64,000 nt of DNA from Mycobacteroides saopaulense. Lineage in GTDB: Bacteria; Actinomycetota; Actinomycetes; Mycobacteriales; Mycobacteriaceae. Every line of letters starts with the position of its first letter. Position 1 is the first letter of the stretch. The DNA lies in NCBI RefSeq assembly GCF_001456355.1, contig NZ_CP010271.1:2046001-2110000 (forward strand), read 5' to 3'. Both the position numbers and the translations under genes were made by a program. Of the stretch, positions 9,152 through 17,906 are shown piece after piece. Under the pieces are notes generated by a model, which saw nothing but the letters and a program-made list of their open reading frames with translations, did not search any database and was not told the origin of the DNA.

Positions 9152-9176
9152 CGAGATCGAAGGTCGATCTCGTTTT
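9152..9176 (+). promoter_or_regulatory. terminator-like hairpin in the cold-shock gene leader
   Basis: CGAGATCGA-AGG-TCGATCTCG is a perfect 9-bp stem with a 3-base loop, followed by TTTT. It ends 22 bases before the cspA start codon, next to the ribosome-binding site CAGGAGA. It could attenuate transcription or act as a temperature-dependent RNA switch. Confidence 0.5.
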
Positions 9177-9198
9177 GAATACTCAGGAGAGTTATCGC

Positions 9199-9405
9199 AT
9201 GGCACAAGGCATCGTGAAGTGGTTCAACGCCGAAAAGGGATTTGGTTTCATCACCCCTGACGGTGGCGGCAAAGACCTATTCGTCCACTTCTCTGGCATC
9301 CTCGGCAGCGGCGGATTCCGCAGCCTCAATGAGAACGATCGCGTCAGCTTCGACGAACAAGCCGGCGATCGCGGCCCGCAGGCTGTTTCAGTGCAGACGG
9401 TCTAA
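9199..9405 (+). CDS. cspA: CspA-family cold-shock protein
   Basis: The 68-residue single cold-shock domain has RNP1 (KGFGFITP) and RNP2 (LFVHFSG), the surface aromatic patch that binds single-stranded RNA or DNA. It acts as an RNA chaperone and antiterminator in the cytoplasm. ATG 9199 follows CAGGAGA at good spacing and gives the usual 65-70 residue length. The leader carries a hairpin with a U-run, and a clear intrinsic terminator follows, so it is probably monocistronic. The insertion [11 protein letters not shown] is slightly longer than the usual SAI-GxGFRSL. Confidence 0.95.
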   Translation: MAQGIVKWFNAEKGFGFITPDGGGKDLFVHFSGILGSGGFRSLNENDRVSFDEQAGDRGPQAVSVQTV

Positions 9406-9418
9406 TCCCCCTCAGCGC

Positions 9419-9466
9419 AAACAAGCTGGCTGCCTAGGAATTCTTAGGCGGGCCAGCTTGTTTTTT
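9419..9466 (+). terminator. intrinsic terminator of the cold-shock gene
   Basis: AAACAAGCTGGC (9419-9430) pairs perfectly with 9452-9463, an inner GCCTA/TAGGC stem extends it, and a run of six T follows at 9461-9466. It starts 14 bases after the stop codon. Confidence 0.85.
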
Positions 9467-9623
9467 CGTAGATCTCTGTGCATCACCCTACGGCCGCCAA
9501 ACTCGAGACAGCCCCCCCGTAGGAAACAGTACGATCTAGCCATAGCCAGTGAATCCCGTGGTGCGGAAAGTGCTTATGTACCGAGACCGCGGAAGCGAGT
9601 AGCGCATCCCGGGCACGGATCCC

Positions 9624-10049
9624 TCAGGCGGCCAAGATTATTCGTAGCGCGGCAGTCACCTGGTCCTGACTGGAGGAATCAAGTAGAGGCATCTGTGCAG
9701 CCAACCGCATGACCCTTCGAGCAAGGAGCTTGTTGGTGCGCGCAGGCACCAACAGCATCCGGACCGTTCGATACTCGCCCCGGAGCGTGGCAACCCAATG
9801 GAATGGGCGATTCGCGAGGTACTGAGGCATCGCAACCGACCTCATGCTGGAACGCGGCGAGCCCGGCTTCCAGTTCAGTGAGACGTGACCGACCGCACCG
9901 ATGCGCTCAGACAACTCTTCTACTAGGGGCGACAGTTCACGCGCGATCAATCCATCATCCTGCGGCCACCACGCGCCGTTTATTCTGCCGGTCTTGCACT
10001 GCCCCAACGTGAAGCGGACCTGCGGGCCAGGGTATTCAGCCTGTGTCAT
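9624..10049 (-). CDS. DUF5994 family protein
   Basis: The 141-residue cytoplasmic protein has the DUF5994 pattern familiar from mycobacteria: a start of the type VRFTLGQCKTGRINGAWWP, an ARELSPLVEELSERIG helix, HVSLNWKPG, and a strand with LLVPARTN. The function is unknown; paralogues are often numerous in one genome. ATG 10049 is favoured over 10070 because AGGGAAG stands six bases upstream. No partner gene is in the same orientation. Confidence 0.8.
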   Translation of the reverse strand: MTQAEYPGPQVRFTLGQCKTGRINGAWWPQDDGLIARELSPLVEELSERIGAVGHVSLNWKPGSPRSSMRSVAMPQYLANRPFHWVATLRGEYRTVRMLLVPARTNKLLARRVMRLAAQMPLLDSSSQDQVTAALRIILAA

Positions 10050-10548
10050 ACGTACTTCCCTGTTAATCATAGGGACTCAGACAACGGAATTCGCATGAGC
10101 CAGAACTTAGACGCTACCTGTTTCTCACTGCAGCGGTACGTCGTTACGCTACTCTCCCTGCATTGGTTTCAACAGCGCTGTTTGTAAATGGTTGACGCTC
10201 AACAAATCCCAGATCGCTTGACAGGCGCTGTCTCCATGGAGGAATGCGCAGGTCGAACCTGGCGGCATGCCGAGATCGTTCGGGCGGAGGGCTCGTCGAC
10301 GGTGCACGCAAGCGTAATTTGGCTAGACGCTGGGCGATGCCGGACATTCTGCGTACGCAGGCTCACTGAGTTCACCGGCGGGTGTCGGTTTCCACGCCGC
10401 GATGGGCGCGACGGCGGCACCACAGAACGTCGTTTTGGTTGGGGCCGAAACCATGGCGCAGCATGACTCCGCTGTTGCATCGTGAGGCATGATCGATGCG
10501 GTCGGCCATCGGGGCTGCGCATGGTCGAGTGCGAGGAGCGGATGTCCG
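10050..10548. other. 499-bp intergenic region with two palindromes
   Basis: No convincing gene was seen on either strand. It holds a perfect 12-bp palindrome AACAGCGCTGTT (10171-10182) and, about 49 bp on, GACAG-GCG-CTGTC (10220-10232). The two share a CAG/CTG core and could be sites for one dimeric regulator of the flanking genes. The rest looks unstructured. Confidence 0.35.
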
Positions 10549-11481
10549 ATGCGAATCGATAATGAAACTGCCAGCGTGCCATCAGAATCCGTCGATAGTT
10601 GTGTAGGTGATACCGTTATTCGAGTCGAAAAGCTCGAGCACAACGTGTCAGATCTGCAGCGCGAGTTTCACACCGCTGAGCCATTTCCGCACCTGGTGAT
10701 CGACGATCTCCTCCGCTTGTCCTCGAAGTCCGCCAGTGCCTTTCCTGGCATCTCCTGGCCCTGGTGGAACCAATGGGACGACGGATACATCCGGAACAAA
10801 CGGTTCTGTGCGGAAATTGACCTCATTCCGGAACCGTTCAAGGCTGTCATCAGAGAACTCAACGAACCGCGCTTTCTGAGCGTCCTCGAAAAGATAACCG
10901 GCATCGGGCAGCTACTCCCCGACCCCTACCTGTTTGGGGGTGGTATTCACCTCAGCGGGGCGGGCGGCATCCTGACACCCCATACCGACTTCCATTACCT
11001 TCGTGCGTTAAACCTCTACCGCCGCATCAACGTTATCGTCTATTTGAACAAGTCCTGGTCACTAGAGGACGGCGGTTGCCTGTCGCTTTACGACGCGGAG
11101 GGTCGGGCGGTTCAGACAGTTGTTCCCGTCTGGGGCCGGGCGCTCATCTTTCGCACCGACGACCAGTCGGTGCACGGATTCCCCGTCCCCGTCGTTGAAG
11201 GCTCCTGGCGCCAATCACTGGCGCTGTTCTACTACACAGCAGCTCCTGCTGACAGCTTCGGTGGTGACGAGACCACCTACTACAGGGAGCATGGCGAGCA
11301 GCACGGCCTCGCTCGAACGGCCCGACTGCTCGCCTACCGGCGCCTGCTGAACCTGAGCCGCAATATCAGCATGTTTGCGTATGTCGTGAACCCCAATCTC
11401 GGCCTGCCCGCGGTCAAGGCTCATTTCGCCTACCTCCGCAAGGCCAAGGCCCGCGAGATAGCCAGAAAACTGCTGCACTAG
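10549..11481 (+). CDS. 2-oxoglutarate/Fe(II)-dependent oxygenase, prolyl-hydroxylase type
   Basis: The 310-residue protein carries a double-stranded beta-helix with the iron-binding facial triad His145-x-Asp147 (HTDFHY) and a distal His209 (SVHGF). It also has the 2-oxoglutarate-binding Arg near 219 (WRQSLALFYYT). This matches 2OG-FeII_Oxy_3 proteins, which hydroxylate peptides or small molecules; the substrate cannot be told. A Leu/Arg-rich helical tail follows. ATG 10549 follows GGAGCGG; the frame is open from 10489. An SDR gene starts 14 bases after the stop, so the pair is probably cotranscribed in one biosynthetic or modification step. Confidence 0.85.
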   Translation: MRIDNETASVPSESVDSCVGDTVIRVEKLEHNVSDLQREFHTAEPFPHLVIDDLLRLSSKSASAFPGISWPWWNQWDDGYIRNKRFCAEIDLIPEPFKAVIRELNEPRFLSVLEKITGIGQLLPDPYLFGGGIHLSGAGGILTPHTDFHYLRALNLYRRINVIVYLNKSWSLEDGGCLSLYDAEGRAVQTVVPVWGRALIFRTDDQSVHGFPVPVVEGSWRQSLALFYYTAAPADSFGGDETTYYREHGEQHGLARTARLLAYRRLLNLSRNISMFAYVVNPNLGLPAVKAHFAYLRKAKAREIARKLLH

Positions 11482-11495
11482 GAAGGGAGGCAGGA

Positions 11496-12326
11496 ATGGA
11501 AGGCTTTGGCGGCAAGGTGGCCGTGGTCACCGGCGCAGGATCGGGCATCGGGCGTGCCTTGGCGATCGAGCTGGCCCGTTCGGGTGCCAGGGTCGCTATC
11601 AGCGATATCGACGCCGAAGGCATGGCCGAAACCGAACGTCAGGTCAAGGCTCTGGGCGCCGAGGTGCGCTCCGATCTGCTCAATGTCGTTGAACGCGTGC
11701 CCTTTGTTCTCTATGCCGATGCTGTCAAGGAGCACTTCGGCAAGGTCAACCAGATCTACAACAACGCCGGTATCGCCTATGCGGGTGACGTCGGGGTGAG
11801 CCCGTTCAAGGACATCGAGCGCGTCTTCGACGTCAACTTGTGGGGCGTCGTCAACGGCACCAAGGCCTTCCTGCCGCCCCTGATCGCCTCCGGCGACGGC
11901 CATGTCATCAATGTCTCGAGCCTGTTCGGCCTGATGTCTCTGCCCGGCCAGAGTGCCTACAACGCAGCCAAGTTCGCGGTGCGCGGGTTCACGGAGTCCC
12001 TGCGTCAGGAAATGGTCGCCGGCAAGAAGCCGGTCGCCGTCACGTGCGTGCACCCCGGCGGCGTCAAGACCGCATTCGCCCGCAATGCCACTGCCGCCGA
12101 CGGAATCGATGTGCAGGCGGCGGCGGCCGTGTTTGACAAGTACCTGGCGAACACCAGCCCACAAGCCGCCGCGCGCATCATCCTCACCGCCGTGCGCAAG
12201 AAGAAGCCTCGAGTACTGGTCGGCCCCGATGCCAAGGTTCTCGATGTGCTCGTCCGGGTCATGGGAGCTCGCTACCAGGATCTCTTTTCGGTGTTCACAG
12301 GTCTCTCGGTACCCAAGCCAAACTAG
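11496..12326 (+). CDS. short-chain dehydrogenase/reductase
   Basis: A classical SDR of 276 residues. The NAD(P)-binding glycine motif TGAGSGIG is at 12-18, NNAG near 90, the catalytic Ser in NVSSLFG, and YNAAK near 155. ISDID after the second strand, with an acidic residue, favours NAD over NADP. The C-terminal half is longer than in minimal SDRs and basic (RKKKPRVLVGPDAK). AGGGAGGCAGG gives a strong ribosome-binding site just 14 bases after the 2OG oxygenase, so both likely form an operon. The substrate is unknown. Confidence 0.9.
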   Translation: MEGFGGKVAVVTGAGSGIGRALAIELARSGARVAISDIDAEGMAETERQVKALGAEVRSDLLNVVERVPFVLYADAVKEHFGKVNQIYNNAGIAYAGDVGVSPFKDIERVFDVNLWGVVNGTKAFLPPLIASGDGHVINVSSLFGLMSLPGQSAYNAAKFAVRGFTESLRQEMVAGKKPVAVTCVHPGGVKTAFARNATAADGIDVQAAAAVFDKYLANTSPQAAARIILTAVRKKKPRVLVGPDAKVLDVLVRVMGARYQDLFSVFTGLSVPKPN

Positions 12327-12600
12327 TTCGGCCACAACAATGTCTGCTGGCCATGCAGATCAGACGTGGCCGGAGGGCGAACTCATCGCGATGTCGGCTG
12401 GCTGGTCGCCATCCCGAACGGTGGGTCTAGCCGCGGCCTTTCTGCGAGTTGGCTGACAATTCAGCGTCTAGCAGCGTGGCCTGGCCCTCGGCATTGACTC
12501 CGAATGAACTCGCCCTGCGAGCCGATCGGCAGAGCCGTCGACAACTGCCACAACTTCTGAACCTGGTGAATCAGCCAGCCCAGCCCTCTGCTGCAAGGGA

Positions 12601-13506
12601 TTAACTATCGGCGGGCGCAGCCGGCTCCGGGACTGCGTCGCCAGACGTTGTGGACTGTGTGTGCTCGACGGCACCGAACACGGCCACCGCTACCGCGGAT
12701 ACCACCGCGACCAGGAACGCCACGGTGACCAGCCAGCTCAGCCCGGGGCGGGCGGTGTCACCCAAGAGCACTACCCCGGCGACGCCGGGTACCACCGTCT
12801 CCCCCACAACCAGCGCGGCCGCAGCGCCGGTGACGGAACCAACTTGCAGCGCAACGGTGAACAGATAGAAACCCCCTGCCCCCGCAATGATCACGGCGTA
12901 CGCCGCGGGATCGGAGAGCAGTATCTTCGGGCTCACCGGCTCGAGTCCGTCCGCTATCCGCACCGCGACAGCCATTGCCCCGAACAGAATGCCCGCCGAC
13001 AATCCGGCCGGGACTGCGGCACGGCTGCCCAGTAGGCGGATGAGAACGACACCGATGACCAGCACGGTGATCGATACCCACAGAACGCCCCAGTGAACGG
13101 CCGCCACGGCGGCATCCTCGCCGCGATGACCCGCGGTGACGCCCAGCACACACAATGACAACAAGACGGCGGCGATCGCCAGCCAGTCCCGCCGGCGCAA
13201 CCTCACGCCCAGCACCATTGCGCCGAGCACCGCGGTAACCGCCAGGTTGGCGCTCATGATCGTCTGCGAAAGAAACAGCGGAATCAGTCGCGCTGAAATC
13301 AGACTTCCCGCGAAGCCGAGAAGATCGAGAGCCATCCCGGCAATGAACGCAGGAGTCAGCATGGCGGCAACTGTGGACCTGAAGGTCGGGCCGCTGTCGG
13401 CGGTGGGTCCCCTAAGCTCTGATTCACGAGCGCCGTAGCTCTGTAACACCGACGCGGTGCCGTACCCGACACACGCGAGCAACGCTGCGGCGATGCCGAT
13501 CAGCAT
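12601..13506 (-). CDS. EamA/DMT-like membrane protein, about ten helices
   Basis: The 301-residue integral membrane protein begins with a helix (LIGIAAALLACVGYGTASVL) and alternates hydrophobic segments in two five-helix halves, the drug/metabolite transporter plan. GETVVPGVAGVVLLGD near the end matches the EamA second half. The tail is cytoplasmic and acidic (EPAAPADS). The substrate is unknown. It is monocistronic, convergent with the SDR upstream across 274 bases in which nothing else is recognised. Confidence 0.8.
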   Translation of the reverse strand: MLIGIAAALLACVGYGTASVLQSYGARESELRGPTADSGPTFRSTVAAMLTPAFIAGMALDLLGFAGSLISARLIPLFLSQTIMSANLAVTAVLGAMVLGVRLRRRDWLAIAAVLLSLCVLGVTAGHRGEDAAVAAVHWGVLWVSITVLVIGVVLIRLLGSRAAVPAGLSAGILFGAMAVAVRIADGLEPVSPKILLSDPAAYAVIIAGAGGFYLFTVALQVGSVTGAAAALVVGETVVPGVAGVVLLGDTARPGLSWLVTVAFLVAVVSAVAVAVFGAVEHTQSTTSGDAVPEPAAPADS

Positions 13507-13617
13507 GGGGTGGAGGACTCATGGCGCTCGGGTGTCGACATCGCTTGATCGTAGTTTCCGAAGGCGCGATGGTCGGGCGGTGCACGGCGGTGTTAGGCGT
13601 CGATCTCACTCCCCTGC

Positions 13618-14511
13618 TCATGTCTGATGCTGACCCGACGCGACCAGTCGCTCGGCCAGTTGGGCGCTCGCCGGTCCGAGTCGGGATTGTTCGGCCGACG
13701 CGAGGTAGATCTTCCACATGATGGCGGGGCGCACAGCCAGTGCTCGCAGGTGGGGGAACTGCGCGGCCTCACTTGCGGGCATAAAAATCGTGCCAAGTCC
13801 GTGGTGGACCAAGCTCGCGGCGATCGAATACTCCAGAGCGACTTCATGCGGCGTGAATGCGGTGAAGCCTGCGGCCGTGAAGGCGTCCTCGACCAAACGG
13901 CGCAGGCTGAATTGGGCCGGAAATCCAATGAGGTGTTCGTCCACGAGTTCGGCTATTTCGGTGTGACTTCGGCCGGCAAGCCGATGGTCAGGCCGGCACA
14001 CGAACATCATGGGCTCTTGGCACAGCAGCCGCATTTGGATGTCGGCCGGAAACCGGTCCGGCGCCGAGACCAAGGCAAGGTCAAGGGTTCCATCGGCAAT
14101 GGCCGAAAGATATGCGTTCGATCCAGACTGGCTCTGCCGCAAGCGGATTTGAACGAGTGGATAGTCGCGGTGGAATTGTCCCAGCACCTTGGGTATGTCC
14201 AGTGGACCGAAGGAAATGAGCGCACCGAGATCGACGGTGCCGGTCAACTCGCCGCGGAAATCGCCGATGGAATCTTTCGCGTACCGAGCGGCCTGAATCA
14301 CGCGGGTGGCATGCGTGCGGAACAGCTCCCCCGCTGGCGTCAACCTGATCTGTTGTCGCGTTCGGTCGAACAGTTCGACGCCGAGCTCCTTCTCCAGCTT
14401 GCCTACCGAGGTGGATAGGGCGGACTGAACAACGTGAACGCGTTGGACGGCTCGGGAAAAGCTCATCTCGCTGGCAACGGCAACGAAATGCTCCAACTGT
14501 CGAAGTTCCAT
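13618..14511 (-). CDS. LysR-family transcriptional regulator
   Basis: The 297-residue protein has an N-terminal winged helix (MELRQLEHFVAVASEMSFSR, then VQSALSTSVGKLEKELG) and a periplasmic-binding-like effector domain (LGALISFGPLDI onward). It is divergent from the oxidoreductase-cupin-DoxX genes, with a clean palindrome 10-26 bases upstream of its start. This is the standard LysR layout for autoregulation and activation of the neighbour. The inducer is unknown, possibly a reactive carbonyl or quinone judging by the neighbour. Confidence 0.92.
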   Translation of the reverse strand: MELRQLEHFVAVASEMSFSRAVQRVHVVQSALSTSVGKLEKELGVELFDRTRQQIRLTPAGELFRTHATRVIQAARYAKDSIGDFRGELTGTVDLGALISFGPLDIPKVLGQFHRDYPLVQIRLRQSQSGSNAYLSAIADGTLDLALVSAPDRFPADIQMRLLCQEPMMFVCRPDHRLAGRSHTEIAELVDEHLIGFPAQFSLRRLVEDAFTAAGFTAFTPHEVALEYSIAASLVHHGLGTIFMPASEAAQFPHLRALAVRPAIMWKIYLASAEQSRLGPASAQLAERLVASGQHQT

Positions 14512-14521
14512 GGGGACACCT

Positions 14522-14538
14522 CATCTATTTGATAGATG
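14522..14538. promoter_or_regulatory. LysR-type operator palindrome
   Basis: CATCTAT-TTG-ATAGATG is a perfect 7-bp dyad containing the T-N11-A LysR core. It lies between the divergent LysR gene and the oxidoreductase gene. Confidence 0.6.
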
Positions 14539-14618
14539 GAACATATCAAAAGTATCCGTTGGACTAGATGACTTGCGGCGGCTGTGATTGGAGAGACAAC
14601 ACCGACGAAAGGGTGGAC

Positions 14619-15572
14619 ATGTCGACCGTAGGAGATGTGAAGGTCATGAAGGCGATCGCCGCCGAACAAGGTGCCGAGGGCACCGCGCTGTCATTGCGGG
14701 ACATGCCCTATCCGCATGCCGCAGAGAATGACGTCATTGTCCGAGTGCATGCCGCCGGATTCACCCCCGGTGAACTCGACTGGCCGGGAACGTGGTCGGA
14801 CCGCTCGGGCCGGGGCCGTACCCCCAGCATCCCGGGCCATGAAGTATCGGGAGTAGTCGCCGAACTAGGCTATGGCACAACAGGACTGACGGTCGGTCAG
14901 CGAGTATTCGGCCTCGCGGACTGGACGCGCAACGGGACACTAGCGGAGTACGTCGCGGTGGAAGCTCGGAACCTGGCACCGCTTTCCGTCGATGTCGAAC
15001 ACGCGGTCGCGGCGGCCCTACCCATCTCCGGGCTGACGGCCTGGCAAGGACTGTTCGTCCACGGCCGGATTGCCGCAGGACAAAGAGTGCTGATACACGG
15101 CGCGGCCGGTGCGGTCGGCTCCGTGGCCGTGCAACTTGCGCACGAGGCGGGCGCGCACGTCATCGGCACCGGACGCACCGGCCAGCGTGATGAGGTGTTG
15201 GGGCTCAAGGCTGACGATTTTGTTGACCTGACCGCGGACACGCTCGAAGACGTGGGCGAAGTCGACGTCGTATTCGATGTGATTGGTGGGGAGATCCTCG
15301 ATCGCTCAGCGGCACTGGTGCGCGCTGGAGGCACGCTGGTCACTATCGCCGAACCTCCGCGTGTTATCCCCGAAGGAGCGCGTGCGGTCTTCTTTGTCGT
15401 CGAGGCCGACCGTGCGCAATTGGCTCTTCTGCAAAATAAGCTGCGCGAGGGAAGGATCCGTCAGAACATCGGATCAATTCTCCCCCTTGAGGATGCGCCG
15501 AGCGCCTTCGATCCTGACCATAAGACTCGCGGCAAGACGATCATCCAACCGTCCCTGGCCGAAAGAGGTTGA
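14619..15572 (+). CDS. zinc-independent quinone oxidoreductase-like MDR enzyme
   Basis: A 317-residue medium-chain dehydrogenase/reductase: GroES-like N-terminal domain (GHEVSGVVAELG), then a Rossmann fold with the quinone-reductase motif GAAGAVGSVAVQLA. Zinc-binding cysteines of alcohol dehydrogenases are absent. It is likely an NADPH-dependent reductase of quinones or enals. ATG 14619 was chosen because the upstream in-frame ATG at 14568 lacks a good site and family proteins begin with a strand like MKAIAAEQG; a still later start at MKAIA is possible. It is first in an operon with the cupin and DoxX genes. Confidence 0.87.
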   Translation: MSTVGDVKVMKAIAAEQGAEGTALSLRDMPYPHAAENDVIVRVHAAGFTPGELDWPGTWSDRSGRGRTPSIPGHEVSGVVAELGYGTTGLTVGQRVFGLADWTRNGTLAEYVAVEARNLAPLSVDVEHAVAAALPISGLTAWQGLFVHGRIAAGQRVLIHGAAGAVGSVAVQLAHEAGAHVIGTGRTGQRDEVLGLKADDFVDLTADTLEDVGEVDVVFDVIGGEILDRSAALVRAGGTLVTIAEPPRVIPEGARAVFFVVEADRAQLALLQNKLREGRIRQNIGSILPLEDAPSAFDPDHKTRGKTIIQPSLAERG

Positions 15573-15578
15573 GACCAC

Positions 15579-16043
15579 ATGGCCGCTAAGACTTTGTGTG
15601 TGGTACTCGGCGCCGCGGCGATGCTCGCTGCGATCTCCTGTGCCGCACCCGCACCACAGAACCCAGGTGAAAAGCCCACTGTCCGAAAAGTATTCGACCA
15701 AACGACCAACGTTCCGGGCAAGTCATTGATATCCGTTACCGTCAGCTATCCGCCGGGCGCAAAAAGTGAGGCACACCGTCATGCGAAATCGTCATTCATC
15801 ATGGCCTATGTGATATCCGGAGCGATTCGCAGCCAGGTTGACGGTGAGCCTGCGCGTGTTTATCACGCGGGCGAAACCTGGCATGAAGCCCCTGGCGCAC
15901 ATCACACAATCGGCGAAAATGTCAGCAACACAGAACCTGCGGAGTTGCTTGCGGTCTTTCTGCTCGACACCGGCGACGGCCCGCTCACTGTCGACGACAC
16001 GACAGATGCGCCGTCCGGAAGGAGCGCCCATGGAGAAGCTTGA
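15579..16043 (+). CDS. exported cupin-domain protein
   Basis: The 154-residue protein has an N-terminal export signal with a possible, non-ideal lipobox (AAISC). A single cupin barrel follows, with metal-ligand candidates in EAHRHAKSSF and the second cupin motif HEAPGAHHTIGEN. Cupins of this type bind a metal and act on, or sense, small molecules at the cell surface. It starts 6 bases after the reductase and overlaps DoxX by 14 bases, so the three are one transcription unit. A second exported cupin lies at 53604. Confidence 0.82.
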   Translation: MAAKTLCVVLGAAAMLAAISCAAPAPQNPGEKPTVRKVFDQTTNVPGKSLISVTVSYPPGAKSEAHRHAKSSFIMAYVISGAIRSQVDGEPARVYHAGETWHEAPGAHHTIGENVSNTEPAELLAVFLLDTGDGPLTVDDTTDAPSGRSAHGEA

Positions 16044-16476
16044 CCGGGTCCGGTTCATCGAGATGGCGCTTCGGGTGTCGCTCGCGACGGCGTTCCTGTC
16101 TGCTGTCGCCGACCGATTCGGCTGGTGGAAGCCATTCGGACAGGGCGCCTGGGGAAACATGGCGTCCTTCACCGACTATGTCCACCAGCTGGTCCCGTTT
16201 ACTTCTGGATGGTTGCTGACGGTGCTTGTGTGGTCGTCCACGGCTGCTGAAATGATTCTGGGAGTCCTGCTCCTGATCGGATGGCGGCCACGGTACGTCG
16301 GCGCAGCAAGTTGCTTGCTGCTCATAACATTTGGAAGTGCGATGGCGATATCGTTGGGCCCGGAAGCGCCGCTGAGCTATAGCGTCTTCACCGCGGCCAG
16401 CGCTGCGGCGGCCTACGCGATACTCGGCGAAACATCGCCGTCGCCTACAGCCCCGCAGGGACGACCTTGCCGTTGA
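16030..16476 (+). CDS. DoxX-like membrane protein
   Basis: The 148-residue protein has four hydrophobic segments in the DoxX/DoxD arrangement (LRVSLATAFLSAVADRFG, WLLTVLVWSSTAAEMILGVLLL, AASCLLLITFGSAMAI, then a last helix). DoxX proteins of mycobacteria join redox enzymes at the membrane in thiol and oxidative stress responses. Here the partner would be the upstream oxidoreductase. ATG 16030 overlaps the end of the cupin gene. The 3' end overlaps a convergent lipoprotein gene by 32 bases. Confidence 0.78.
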   Translation: MEKLDRVRFIEMALRVSLATAFLSAVADRFGWWKPFGQGAWGNMASFTDYVHQLVPFTSGWLLTVLVWSSTAAEMILGVLLLIGWRPRYVGAASCLLLITFGSAMAISLGPEAPLSYSVFTAASAAAAYAILGETSPSPTAPQGRPCR

Positions 16477-17053
16477 CCGTCACCTCGACCTGGCCGGTCT
16501 TCGTGTTGTACTCAATCTGACCGTGCTCGAACGTCGTCACGAGCAGATCGCCGACGGCGTTCTCGTCGCTGGTAGGGATACCCAGCGGACCTGCTGAGCC
16601 GTTGGCGCCGGTGATCGAAGGCACGCCGTCCGGGTCGCGTTGGACATTCCACGCCTCGCGAGTCTTGCCCAGGGTGATGTACGCGGGCGTGCCGGGCTGG
16701 TTGTTCTTGGCGGTGATCGCACCACCCTGGAACTGCTGGAACACCACGCCACTGTCCCGGGTGCCCGCATTGTGGTCGCCCGTCAGAGGCTTGCCGAGTG
16801 CCTGCTTCTGATTCGCGGTTGCCGACGAGTACTTGGCAGCGATTGGGCCAGTCAGTGTCACTTCGACGTCTCTGTCCCCGATGAGCTTCACTTCGGTGGG
16901 CTGCGCCGGGGCCTGAGATGATGTGGTGGCGATCAACCCGATCCGAGGTGGAGCCGACGGGCCCAGGCTCGGGTCGTCACTGCAGCCCGCCGCGACAAAT
17001 GCCACGGCTGCCAGGCCGACAACGGCCGTGCTGCGGTATGCGATTTTCCTCAT
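16445..17053 (-). CDS. lipoprotein with LGFP-type repeats
   Basis: The 202-residue protein has a signal peptide with a good lipobox (VAAGC), a Pro/Thr-rich spacer, then a domain containing LGFP-like units (QQFQGGAITAKN, TPAYITLGKTREAWN, SAGPLGIPTSDE). LGFP repeats occur in mycolate-layer proteins and are thought to bind arabinogalactan or cell-wall lipids. It is anchored outside the membrane. It is convergent with, and overlaps, the DoxX gene. Confidence 0.82.
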   Translation of the reverse strand: MRKIAYRSTAVVGLAAVAFVAAGCSDDPSLGPSAPPRIGLIATTSSQAPAQPTEVKLIGDRDVEVTLTGPIAAKYSSATANQKQALGKPLTGDHNAGTRDSGVVFQQFQGGAITAKNNQPGTPAYITLGKTREAWNVQRDPDGVPSITGANGSAGPLGIPTSDENAVGDLLVTTFEHGQIEYNTKTGQVEVTVNGKVVPAGL

Positions 17054-17197
17054 GGGCTTCCTCTCGCGTCTCCTGCGTCGATCAAGCGGCGGCTAAACCC
17101 CTGCCCGGCCGGGACTCTAACCGAACTCGCCGACTGGCGCAGGAGATCGCGGTCCTGATGCCCGGGCTGGCCGAACTCGCAGCCGCTCGTGATGCGC

Positions 17198-17893
17198 CTA
17201 CTGGTCCAGCCAGCTGACGATGCCGGTGTCGAGTGCGTAATACGCGCCGGCGATACGCAGCTCGTTGTTCTTGGCGTTCGATGCCAGCGGCGGATCGGCG
17301 CGTAAAGCGTTGACCGTCAATCGGATCTGGGCGCGAATAGTTCCCTCGATCAGATCGTCGAGGGATTTCCACTGTGCTTGTTTGGCCTCCAAGTAGGCGG
17401 GTTTGAGCGCTTCGACGACGTCGGCAAGGTGAGCGGGTGCAGGAGCTCTTTGCTCAAGGGATTTCACGGCCGCAGTTGCGGCACCGCAGCGCTGGTGGCC
17501 CAGTACCACCATCAGCGGGGTGTGGTCCATGATAGCGCCGTATTCGATGCTGCCCTCGATGAGGGCATCGTAATCCTGTGCCCCGGTGCGTATTACGAAT
17601 AGGTCGCCGAGGCCTTGGTCGAAGATGATTTCCGGTGGGACTCGAGAGTCGATGCAGCTGAACACGATTGCCGCGGGATCCTGGCCGTCGGCTAGTTCTT
17701 GCCGCCGTCGCGCAGATTGATGTGGATGGGTCATCTGTCCGCTGGCGAAGCGGGCATTGCCGGCCTTCAGCGCCGCAAGTGGGTCTGCGTGTTCGGGCAT
17801 CGCCGAGGTGGTGGTAGGTGTTGGAATGCCGCGCTCACACGCGGCGACGGCTACGAGTGTGAGCCCGCCGAGAAGCAGCGTCCGCCGGTTCAT
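17198..17893 (-). CDS. exported beta-class carbonic anhydrase, lipoprotein
   Basis: A 231-residue protein with signal peptide MNRRTLLLGGLTLVAVAAC whose Cys19 fits a lipobox, so it is probably anchored on the outer face of the membrane. The beta-CA zinc site is complete: Cys in FSCIDSRVPPE with the Asp-Arg dyad, and His/Cys in VVLGHQRCGAA. It interconverts CO2 and bicarbonate. ATG 17893 gives the exact signal peptide; the frame is open further but unlike the family. It lies 14 bases downstream of DUF5313 in the same orientation, back to back with the ArsR-PEPCK-SulP operon. Confidence 0.93.
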   Translation of the reverse strand: MNRRTLLLGGLTLVAVAACERGIPTPTTTSAMPEHADPLAALKAGNARFASGQMTHPHQSARRRQELADGQDPAAIVFSCIDSRVPPEIIFDQGLGDLFVIRTGAQDYDALIEGSIEYGAIMDHTPLMVVLGHQRCGAATAAVKSLEQRAPAPAHLADVVEALKPAYLEAKQAQWKSLDDLIEGTIRAQIRLTVNALRADPPLASNAKNNELRIAGAYYALDTGIVSWLDQ

Positions 17894-17906
17894 GGGAACT
17901 GCGTGT

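Noticed and set aside
10188..10466. 92-codon plus-strand frame before the 2OG oxygenase
   Set aside because: No ribosome-binding site, no domain, and atypical composition; treated as intergenic.
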